Source: Pirellulaceae bacterium
GTDB lineage: Bacteria; Planctomycetota; Planctomycetia; Pirellulales; Pirellulaceae
DNA length: 38,120 bases
Reading direction: 5' to 3'
Assembly: GCA_025459265.1 (NCBI GenBank)
Contig: JALOQX010000066.1
Span: 1 to 38,120 of the forward strand
This document shows, one piece after another, positions 27,647-34,825 of the stretch. The stretch's first letter is position 1; every line of letters begins with the position of its first letter. The position numbers and the translations under genes were made by a program. Under the pieces are notes generated by a model that saw nothing but the letters and a program-made list of their open reading frames with translations, ran no database searches and was not told the DNA's origin.

Positions 27647-28750
27647 TTACCCGACGAGCGCTGCATGCACGAGTTTGTCGTCGATGCCGCCGAACAACTC
27701 GACACGGCCCAGACACACCGGCAGCACGAACCGGATCTGTCCCCGCGCGACCTTCTTGTCCTGCTGCATGGCCGCCATCACGCGCTGCACGTCGACCGGC
27801 GGCACATCCACGGGCAGCCCCAGCGCCGCCAGCAACTGCCGCAGCCGGGCGGTGAAGGGACGGTCGACCAGCTGCAACGACTCGGCCAGCCGGGATGCGC
27901 AGAGCATCCCGATCGCCACCGCCTCGCCGTGCAGCAGCATCTCGTAGCCGGTGGCGGCCTCCAGCGCGTGCCCGAACGTGTGGCCGTAATTGAGGATCGC
28001 CCGTCGCCCACTCTGCTCCCGCTCGTCTTCCTGAACGATCTCCGCCTTGTACCGGCAGCAGCGGGCGACCACGTGGCGCAGCACCGCGTCGTCGCGGCTC
28101 AGAATGCCCTCCACGTGCTGCTCCAGATAGCAGAAAAACTCGGCGTCCTGAATGACCGCATACTTGACGACCTCGCCCCACCCGGCACGGTAGTCGCGCG
28201 GCGGCAGTGTGGAGAGCACGCGGGTGTCGATGAGCACCGCCGCGGGCTGCCAGAACGCCCCGATCATGTTCTTGGCCGTGGGCAGGTTGATCGCGACCTT
28301 GCCGCCGACACTGCTGTCAACCTGCGCCAGCAGCGTCGTGGGCACCTGGACGAACTGCAGACCGCGCGCGTAGGTGGCCGCCACGAAACCGGCCAGATCC
28401 CCGACCACGCCGCCCCCGACCGCCAGAATCACCGACTGCCGGTCGGTGTTGGTTTCGAGCAGCTGCTGCCACAGCCGCTCGGCCGTCTGCACCGACTTGC
28501 TGGCCTCTCCCGCATCCACAACCATCAGATCCACCGCGACGCCCGCATCCGACAGGCAGTCGGCCACGTTCACCGCGTGCGGCGTTTCCACCTGGTCGTC
28601 CGTCATCACCACGGCATGCATCATGCCCAGCTGCTGCGCCACGCGCGTACAGCAGGTGCGCAGCACGTCGGTGCCGATCAGAATGTCGTAACTGCGGTCT
28701 CCGAGTTCGACCCGCAACTGGTCCAGGGCTAGGGAGTGTGAGTCGGGCAT
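27647..28750 (-). CDS. aroB: 3-dehydroquinate synthase
   Basis: AroB is the second step of the shikimate pathway and forms the first carbocycle of aromatic amino acid synthesis. It needs NAD and a divalent metal. The 367-residue product has GEASKSVQTAERLW, the NAD-binding AVGGGVVGDLAGFVAATYAR, VPTTLLAQVDSSVGGKVAIN, GEVVKYAVIQD with the metal-region glutamate, and the metal-binding LNYGHTFGHALE and HGEAVAIGM histidines. ATG at 28750 is the natural start: the frame stays open upstream, but those 65 residues are unlike AroB. An A/T-rich run (T8 on this strand, 27620-27627) lies about 20 nt past the stop. This is unusual for such GC-rich DNA, but the stem before it is too weak to call a terminator. 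The 75-residue gene ends 52 nt upstream. Confidence 0.94.
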   Translation of the reverse strand: MPDSHSLALDQLRVELGDRSYDILIGTDVLRTCCTRVAQQLGMMHAVVMTDDQVETPHAVNVADCLSDAGVAVDLMVVDAGEASKSVQTAERLWQQLLETNTDRQSVILAVGGGVVGDLAGFVAATYARGLQFVQVPTTLLAQVDSSVGGKVAINLPTAKNMIGAFWQPAAVLIDTRVLSTLPPRDYRAGWGEVVKYAVIQDAEFFCYLEQHVEGILSRDDAVLRHVVARCCRYKAEIVQEDEREQSGRRAILNYGHTFGHALEAATGYEMLLHGEAVAIGMLCASRLAESLQLVDRPFTARLRQLLAALGLPVDVPPVDVQRVMAAMQQDKKVARGQIRFVLPVCLGRVELFGGIDDKLVHAALVG

Positions 28751-28802
28751 GGCAAGGTGCGCCTGACAACGGGAATGACGAACAGCCGCATCGCGGTCAC
28801 CA

Positions 28803-29030
28803 TCACCGCGCGAGCCGGGCAAGATCCTCCGCGGTGACCGTGATCCGGCGACAGAAACCGGTATGCACCCGCACGTATTCCAGGTGACTGCACGCCGCGG
28901 GGTCCGCGTGCAGCAGGGGCTCGATCTCGGCTCTCTGCCCAGCATCCGCCGTCGCCGCCACCGATACGGGCCAAACGGTCGCCGTTTCCACGACGAGCGC
29001 CTCTCGATACGGATCGAACTTGTCTGCCAC
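28803..29030 (-). CDS. Small conserved hypothetical protein (75 residues, planctomycete type)
   Basis: This short protein begins VADKFDPYREALVVETATVW and ends LEYVRVHTGFCRRITVTAED plus a few residues. It looks familiar as a small conserved planctomycete protein. GTG at 29030 is preferred over upstream in-frame starts because GGGGAG at 29039-29044 sits 8 nt before it, which is among the best ribosome binding sites in the window. The single cysteine in HTGFCR may be functionally important. There is no signal peptide or membrane segment. Its place directly before aroB, with the rhomboid gene 97 nt upstream on the same strand, makes co-transcription likely. No function can be assigned. Confidence 0.75.
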   Translation of the reverse strand: MADKFDPYREALVVETATVWPVSVAATADAGQRAEIEPLLHADPAACSHLEYVRVHTGFCRRITVTAEDLARLAR

Positions 29031-29127
29031 GCTTGCAGCTCCCCGACCTGTGGTTACGATCATCACGAGTGTCCGCGTTGATGCCGAACGGGACACAGCC
29101 GGCTCGACGCGATGCGCCCTCGATTAC

Positions 29128-30042
29128 CTATCGTTTCGCGAGGGAGGGCAGGTAGGCCACGAGCATACCCACCACGAGCCCCACGAGGTGTGCCACATTG
29201 GCGATATTGGTCATGGCGGTCATGCAGAGGATCAGCCAGCCGACCAGCACGATGACGGTTCCCTGCGAGATGCGGAATCCCGCGGCGGGGAAGAGCGTCG
29301 ACTTGATCCACACGTACCCGAACAGGCCGTAGACGACGCCCGACATGCCGCCGAAGCGGGGTGTGCCTCCCCACGCTTCCGGCGCCACCGCCTGGGCCAC
29401 ATTCGAGAGCACGGCGATCAGCAGGATCAGCAGCCCCAGGCGGACCGTGCCGCGGAGTGACTCGACGAGCGTGCCAAACTGGAAAAACATGATCATATTG
29501 AAGGCCAGGTGGAGCCAGTCGAGATGGATGAAGATCGGGGTGATTGCCCGCCATAGTTCTCCGCGGGCCAGCGAAGCCAGGGGGTTTCCGGCCGACTTGG
29601 CGAGATCCGCCGGAGCACAGAACATCAGTTGCTGGTTGATCGTCCCTCCCACGCCGACCCGTGCCTTGCCCAACCCTCCGAGGACCGTGACCAGAACGGA
29701 CAGCATGATCATGGTCATGGTCAACGGCGCGCGGCGCAGGCCGGATTCGCCCCACCGGGCGCGCATTTCGATCAGGTTCTTCTGGGCGGTCAGACGCCGT
29801 TGAACTTCTTCGCGCCGGATCGCGTCGGCGTTGCGTTCCACACCGCGATATCGCTCGTGCGCAGGTTCCGCCTGGTACTGCTGGAAACACGTGCGGGCCT
29901 GATCCAGGGCATCTTCGTCGCGCACCCACACGGCCCAGTCGTCCGCGTCGGGCTCGGCATGTGCCGCGATGCCCTGGGTCACCAGATAGGCCGCAAATCG
30001 TTCGGCGTCGCGCTGATCGGATAAGTTGCCAACCTGTCGCAT
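29128..30042 (-). CDS. GlpG-like rhomboid intramembrane protease
   Basis: The 304-residue protein has an N-terminal cytoplasmic domain of about 100 residues (RQVGNLSDQRDAERFAAYL) like the one in E. coli GlpG, followed by six or so membrane helices. Catalytic Ser234 is in GGMSGVVYGLFGYVW, and His285 is in NVAHLVGLVVGMLVAYLP. The HxxxN motif is His178-Asn182. The similarity of GMSGVVYGLFGYVW to the GlpG catalytic helix is close. The 71st to 100th residues (NADAIRREEVQRRLTAQKNL) are a charged linker. The upstream nagB gene lies 81 nt away on the same strand. This is the second rhomboid protease in the window and belongs to a different subgroup from the one at 8094-9014. Confidence 0.9.
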   Translation of the reverse strand: MRQVGNLSDQRDAERFAAYLVTQGIAAHAEPDADDWAVWVRDEDALDQARTCFQQYQAEPAHERYRGVERNADAIRREEVQRRLTAQKNLIEMRARWGESGLRRAPLTMTMIMLSVLVTVLGGLGKARVGVGGTINQQLMFCAPADLAKSAGNPLASLARGELWRAITPIFIHLDWLHLAFNMIMFFQFGTLVESLRGTVRLGLLILLIAVLSNVAQAVAPEAWGGTPRFGGMSGVVYGLFGYVWIKSTLFPAAGFRISQGTVIVLVGWLILCMTAMTNIANVAHLVGLVVGMLVAYLPSLAKR

Positions 30043-30123
30043 TAGATTTCCCGCGAAGAGGATGAATCGCTCGTCAGCGTGCCGGCGGCAGCGCCCTTGC
30101 CGGTCGCCCGGTGCCGCTCTCCG

Positions 30124-30936
30124 TCATCGCCGCACGCCGCCCGACGCTGGCCCGCGGCGTGTTTCCAGCAGATGCTGCGAGCTTTCGACTTCATGATAAT
30201 ACGCACGTCGCTCCAACTGGCCGGCCGCCGCTTCGTCCAGCAGGATCGTCACGTCGCGATGCAACTGGAGCGCGGACGCAGTGACTTGGGCCGTGACCGG
30301 CCCCTCCACCGTCTGGCGAATCGCCTGCGCTTTAGCTGCTCCCAGAGCCAGCAACAGGCAGCGCCGCGACTCCAGGATTGTACCGACGCCCACGGTGACC
30401 GCCAGCCGCGGCACGCGGTCAGCGTGGCCGAATTGGGCGGCGTTGTCGCGGATCGTCTCCGGCGCCAGCGTCTTGAGCCGCGTGCGGCTCCCCAGCGACG
30501 AACCGGGTTCGTTGAACGCGATGTGCCCGTCGGTGCCGATCCCCAGCAGCTGCAGGTCGATGCCGCCCGCCTCGTGGATCTCGCGCTCGTACTGTTCACA
30601 CGCCAGATCGACATTGTCCGCCAGACCGTTCGGGACATGCGTGTTGCCCGGCGGAATGTTGACGTGATCAAACAGATGCTGCCGCATGAAGTGTCGGTAG
30701 CTGTGCGGGTCGTCCGGCCCCAATCCGACATACTCGTCCAGATTGAACGTCACCACCTGCGAGAAGTCGAGCGCCTCGTCGCGGTGCAGCCGGATCAGCT
30801 CGGCATACGTCCGCTGAGGCGTGCTCCCCGTCGCCAACCCCAGGACGCACCGTGGTTTGCGGCGGACCAGGTCCGCGACGATCCCGGCGGCCCGCCGCGC
30901 GACTGACTCCGGACTCGCCTCGATAATCACTCGCAT
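30124..30936 (-). CDS. nagB: Glucosamine-6-phosphate deaminase
   Basis: NagB converts glucosamine-6-phosphate to fructose-6-phosphate and ammonia, the last step that feeds amino sugars into glycolysis. The 270-residue protein has the family motifs LGLATGSTPQRTYAELI, VVTFNLDEYVGLGPDDPHSY (Asp67, the E. coli Asp72 counterpart), the catalytic LGIGTDGHIAFNEPGSS (Asp136, His138, Glu143) and AVTVGVGTILESRRCL. ATG at 30936 is the likely start. A TTG start 18 nt upstream would only add a short tail. No Shine-Dalgarno sequence precedes the ATG, and a weak promoter (TTGGTG at 30966-30971, TACAAC at 30943-30948, 17 nt spacer on this strand) would start transcription at or next to the A of the ATG, so a leaderless message is possible. 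The GH84-like enzyme nearby could supply its substrate pathway. Confidence 0.92.
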   Translation of the reverse strand: MRVIIEASPESVARRAAGIVADLVRRKPRCVLGLATGSTPQRTYAELIRLHRDEALDFSQVVTFNLDEYVGLGPDDPHSYRHFMRQHLFDHVNIPPGNTHVPNGLADNVDLACEQYEREIHEAGGIDLQLLGIGTDGHIAFNEPGSSLGSRTRLKTLAPETIRDNAAQFGHADRVPRLAVTVGVGTILESRRCLLLALGAAKAQAIRQTVEGPVTAQVTASALQLHRDVTILLDEAAAGQLERRAYYHEVESSQHLLETRRGPASGGVRR

Positions 30937-31016
30937 CCGTTCGTTGTAGCCCAAAACCGCGCCGACACCAACTGGAGGGGGGAAGAATCATCTGGTGCCG
31001 CGACGGAAAGTTGGAC

Positions 31017-31022
31017 TATAAT
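31017..31022 (+). promoter_or_regulatory. Perfect -10 box upstream of the parA gene
   Basis: TATAAT at 31017-31022 is an exact -10 consensus in GC-rich DNA, about 79 nt before the parA start. The expected -35 position (30994-30999) reads GGTGCC, so the -35 match is poor. The leader between this box and the start contains the inverted repeat GCACGCCG/CGGCGTGC (a hairpin with a 9-nt loop, near 31046-31072). It precedes the ribosome binding site AAGGAG at 31086-31091. Confidence 0.5.
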
Positions 31023-31100
31023 CCCGCCCCTGCGGACCCGTCCGGCACGCCGGCCGCTCGGCGGCGTGCGGGACCGAGCTGAACAAAGGAGTTCTCTGGC

Positions 31101-31928
31101 ATGCGTTCGATCGCCGTCATTAACCAAAAAGGTGGGGTGGGCAAGACCACGACGGCCGTCAATCTCGCGGCGGCGCTGGCCGCTGGCGGACAGCGTGTGT
31201 GCCTGATCGACCTGGACCCGCAGGCGCATGCGTCGCTGCACTTGGGGATCGCTTTGCGTGGCGAGGACCCGTCCGTGTACGATGTGCTCACAGGTGACAC
31301 ATCTCTGCTGGCGGTCCGGCAGACGATCGACGAGCGACTGTCGCTGATTCCATCGCACTTGAATCTCGCGGCGGCGGAAATGGAGTTGGTCGGTGAGGTG
31401 GGGCGCGAGGTCATTCTGCGGGACAAGCTGCGTCAACACGCGGAGCCGTACGATTTTCTGCTCGTCGATTGCCCGCCGTCGCTCGGTGTGTTGACCATCA
31501 ATGCGCTGGCTGCGGTCCAGGAGGTATTTCTCCCGTTACAGCCGCATTTCCTCGCGCTGCACGGGCTGAGCAAGCTCTTGCACACCATCGAACTTGTGGC
31601 CGCGCGGCTCAACCCCCAGCTCCGTTTGACCGGGGTGGTGATGTGCATGTTCGATGCCAGCACGCGACTGAGTGCCGAAGTGACGCACGATGTAGAGCAG
31701 TTCTTTGCTACGCACGCGAGTCCGGGGGCCGTGTGGGGGGCCGCTCGCTGCTTTCAGACACGTATCCGCCGCAACATTCGATTGGCCGAGGCCCCCAGTT
31801 TTGGCCAGTCGATCTTCCAGTACGCGCCGAAATCGCACGGCGCGGAGGATTACCACGATCTGGCACACGAAGTCCTGGGCTGGGCCGTGCCGCAGCGGGA
31901 CGCGACCGCGGTCGAGGCGGCCGCCTGA
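31101..31928 (+). CDS. ParA/Soj family ATPase (no ParB partner nearby)
   Basis: The 275-residue protein is a ParA-type P-loop ATPase that binds DNA non-specifically and moves or positions cargo. The deviant Walker A motif KGGVGKTTTA (Lys10, Lys15) and the Walker A' segment LIDLDPQAHAS are present, along with DFLLVDCPPSLGVLTINAL (Walker B), GVVMCMFDASTRLS and APSFGQSIFQYAPKSHGAEDY. The start ATG is well supported by AAGGAG at 31086-31091, 9 nt upstream. There is no parB on either side: upstream is nagB (divergent) and downstream the addB-like gene begins 101 nt later. It may therefore act as an orphan that positions another cellular component, or its partner is elsewhere. It lacks the N-terminal extension of plasmid type Ia ParA proteins. 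Confidence 0.9.
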   Translation: MRSIAVINQKGGVGKTTTAVNLAAALAAGGQRVCLIDLDPQAHASLHLGIALRGEDPSVYDVLTGDTSLLAVRQTIDERLSLIPSHLNLAAAEMELVGEVGREVILRDKLRQHAEPYDFLLVDCPPSLGVLTINALAAVQEVFLPLQPHFLALHGLSKLLHTIELVAARLNPQLRLTGVVMCMFDASTRLSAEVTHDVEQFFATHASPGAVWGAARCFQTRIRRNIRLAEAPSFGQSIFQYAPKSHGAEDYHDLAHEVLGWAVPQRDATAVEAAA

Positions 31929-32029
31929 ATGAGCTGACGGACTCCCCCCTCATCTTGTCGCCGCGGACGCCAGGCGGTTAACTGACGGCACCCGGGATCC
32001 TCGCCGACCGGAGCTGGAGCGAGGGAGTC

Positions 32030-34825
32030 ATGCCGATCAGGCGCACGTTTCTGGATTGGACGCGGCCGGCGCTGCCGGCGGTGGTCGAGTACTTGCGGCA
32101 GCACTACGCGCGCCGGGACACGTGGGATCTCGACCAGGTGGTCCTTGTCTTTCCCGGCGCGCGTGCCGGTCGCCGCGTGCTGGAGCTGCTGGTGGAGCAG
32201 GCCGCAGGGCACCAGCTCCAGCTGCGTCCACCCAGCGTCTGCACGGTGGGCGTGCTGCCCGAACTGCTCTACGAATCCAAGCGGCCGTTTGCCAATGATC
32301 TGGTGCAGCGCCTGGCCTGGATCAAAGCCCTGCAGGAGCTGGGTCCGGAGGCTTGTCGCCCACACATCCACCAGCTGCCGGACGCGAATGATCATGACCA
32401 GTGGCTGGAGCTGGCGGCGTTGCTGGAGCGTCTGCATCGCGAGCTGGCCGCCGACGCGCTGGACTTCGGCCGGGTGGCCGAGCGCGGCAGGGAGTTGGGG
32501 GGTCCCGCGGAAGCGGACCGCTGGCAGTACCTCCATCGCGTTCAGGAGCGTTACCTCGCCATACTGGACGAACTGGAACTCTGGGACCGGCAAACGGCTC
32601 GGCTCTTCGCCATCGCGCAGCATGAGTGCCGGACGGACCGGGAGATCGTGCTGGTGGCCACCAGCGACATGAATCTGGCCATGCGCCGCATGCTCGATCA
32701 AGTGGGCGACCGCGTGACCGCCATCGTGCACGCGCCGGCTGAGTGGGCCGAGCGGTTCGACGCGCACGGCTGCGTGATTCCCGACGCGTGGCAGGACGTG
32801 CCGATCCCGCTCACGGCGCCGCAGCTTCGTCTGGTCGAGGGCCCGGCCGAGCAGGCGGATGCCGTGCTCGATGTGCTCGCCTCGTACGCGGGTCGATATC
32901 GGGCCGACGAGGTGGTGATCGGTGTGCCGGACGAGCAACTGGTGCCGCTGTTGCTGCGTCGCCTGGCGCACGTCGGACTGGCCGCGCGGTGGGTGGTCGA
33001 CAAGACGCTCCGCGAGACGGCCCCTTACCGGCTGCTGGAAGCGCTGGCCGGCGTGCTTCGTCGCGGGCGATTCGCCGACTTCGCCGCACTGCTGCGTCAT
33101 CCCGACGTAAGTGACTGGCTCGCGGCGCAGGGCTTCGCGGATCCGTGGCTCGTGGAACTCGATGCCTACTACCGGCGCCATCTCCCGACTCGGTTCGGCC
33201 ACTGGGAGGGCGACGTGCAGGAGCACGCGCGGCTCCGCGAGGTGGCGGCGCGATTGCAGGCCGTCGTGCAGCCGCTGGATGCCCCGGCAGCCGCACTGAG
33301 CGATTGGGCCGGTCCGATCGTGCAGTTGCTCCGGACGTTTTACGGTCAGCGCGAGCTGCTGCGCGATGATCCGGACGAACGCCGCACGGTCAAAGCGCTG
33401 AGCGAGCTGCGGGCAGCGCTCGAGCTGTGGCAGCGGCTCCCACCGCCGGTCGCACCGGTGCTGACGGCGTCCCAGGCCTTCGAGCAGTTGTTGCGGGACG
33501 TGGCCGACGCGCAGCTGCCGGCCGCGCAGACGCCCGACCAGATCGAATTACTCGGCTGGCTCGAACTGCCGCTGGACACGGCACGGGCCTTGATCGTCAC
33601 CTCGTTCAATGACGGCTGCGTGCCCACATCCGTCAACGCCGACCTGTTCCTTCCGGACGCGCTGCGCCGTCAGCTGGAACTGCTGGATAATCGACGCCGC
33701 TACGCACGCGATGCGTACGCGCTGAGTGTCCTGTGTGCGGCACGCGAGGATCTGACTCTGGTTGTCGCGCGCCAATCGGCGGAGCACGACCCGCTCTTGC
33801 CCAGTCGCCTGCTGTTCGCGACCGATCGCCAGACGATGGCGGAGCGTGCCCGGGCGTTCTTCGGCCGCGAGACAACGGCCGTCCCACCGCGCTCGGTGCG
33901 CCACACCGCGGCGGTTCCACCCCAGCGCGCCGCGCTGGCCGTTCCGCGACCCGCACGACTGGCGCAACCGCTGACGACTCTGAGCGTCACCGCCTTTCGC
34001 TCCTATCTGGCGTGCCCGTATCGGTTCTACCTCCGACACGCCCTGGGCCTGGTGCCCGCCGATGACGACGCCGAAGAGTTGGGCCCGGACATGTTCGGGA
34101 CGCTGCTGCACGAGGTGCTGCGGGAGTTCGGCACCAGTGCGGCGCGAACCGAGACGGACGCGGGGCCGATTCGCCGCTTCCTGCACGACGCGCTGAATCG
34201 CTACGTCACGCGTCAGTTCGGCGCGGATCACCTGCCCGCACTGGCCGTCCAGGTCGTGCAGGCGCGGATGCGCCTGGATGCGTTTGCTCAGTGGCAGGCG
34301 CAGCGCACCAGCGAAGGATGGCTCATCGAGTACGTCGAGACATCGGGCGGCGCGTCACCGGCGTGCCTGCCGATCGATGCCCGCACAAACGTGACGCTCA
34401 AGGGACGGATCGACCGGATCGACTGCCGGGACGGACAGCGGGCGATTTTCGACTACAAGACCGGTGATGCCGCGAAATCGCCGCGGGAAACGCACTTGAA
34501 GGCGGGTAAGTGGATCGACCTGCAGCTGCCGCTCTACGTGCTGCTGGCCAAGACGCTGGGCATCACCGAACCCGTGGAGCTGGGCTACATCCTCCTGCCG
34601 AAGGATGTCGCCAAGGTCGGCGCGAGCATGGCAGAATGGACCGAGCCGGAACTGGCCGAGGCCATCGCCGTGGCGACCGACGTCGCGCGGCGGATCTACC
34701 ACCAGCAGTTCTGGCCGCCCACGTACCCGCCGCCCGAGATGCTGACGGAATTCAGCGCCATCTGCCAGGATCAAACGTTTCACCCGCTGCTCTCTGGCGA
34801 GGCGGGACCGGAGGCCGAAGCATGA
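32030..34825 (+). CDS. addB: AddB-like ATP-dependent helicase-nuclease subunit (PD-(D/E)XK type)
   Basis: The 931-residue protein resembles AddB/RexB, the partner of AddA in double-strand break processing. The N-terminal part looks like a UvrD-type fold with eroded motifs: FPGARAGRRVLELLVEQAAG stands where a Walker A loop would be and lacks the GKT core. The C-terminus has the RecB-family nuclease motif set LSVTAFRSYLACPYRFYLRH, FGTLLHEVLREF (His694), LKGRIDRID (Asp795) and IFDYKTGD (Asp808, Lys810). Classical AddB proteins bind a 4Fe-4S cluster through four cysteines. Here only the cysteine in LACPYRF and a single C-terminal cysteine (AICQDQTF) are seen, so the cluster appears to be absent. 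A GGAG precedes the ATG. Its stop overlaps the addA start by ATGA. Confidence 0.8.
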   Translation: MPIRRTFLDWTRPALPAVVEYLRQHYARRDTWDLDQVVLVFPGARAGRRVLELLVEQAAGHQLQLRPPSVCTVGVLPELLYESKRPFANDLVQRLAWIKALQELGPEACRPHIHQLPDANDHDQWLELAALLERLHRELAADALDFGRVAERGRELGGPAEADRWQYLHRVQERYLAILDELELWDRQTARLFAIAQHECRTDREIVLVATSDMNLAMRRMLDQVGDRVTAIVHAPAEWAERFDAHGCVIPDAWQDVPIPLTAPQLRLVEGPAEQADAVLDVLASYAGRYRADEVVIGVPDEQLVPLLLRRLAHVGLAARWVVDKTLRETAPYRLLEALAGVLRRGRFADFAALLRHPDVSDWLAAQGFADPWLVELDAYYRRHLPTRFGHWEGDVQEHARLREVAARLQAVVQPLDAPAAALSDWAGPIVQLLRTFYGQRELLRDDPDERRTVKALSELRAALELWQRLPPPVAPVLTASQAFEQLLRDVADAQLPAAQTPDQIELLGWLELPLDTARALIVTSFNDGCVPTSVNADLFLPDALRRQLELLDNRRRYARDAYALSVLCAAREDLTLVVARQSAEHDPLLPSRLLFATDRQTMAERARAFFGRETTAVPPRSVRHTAAVPPQRAALAVPRPARLAQPLTTLSVTAFRSYLACPYRFYLRHALGLVPADDDAEELGPDMFGTLLHEVLREFGTSAARTETDAGPIRRFLHDALNRYVTRQFGADHLPALAVQVVQARMRLDAFAQWQAQRTSEGWLIEYVETSGGASPACLPIDARTNVTLKGRIDRIDCRDGQRAIFDYKTGDAAKSPRETHLKAGKWIDLQLPLYVLLAKTLGITEPVELGYILLPKDVAKVGASMAEWTEPELAEAIAVATDVARRIYHQQFWPPTYPPPEMLTEFSAICQDQTFHPLLSGEAGPEAEA

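Noticed and set aside
27610-27650. T-tract after aroB as a terminator
   Set aside because: The 8-base tract is real, but the preceding sequence is a direct repeat (AGCGGTG twice) rather than a stable stem.
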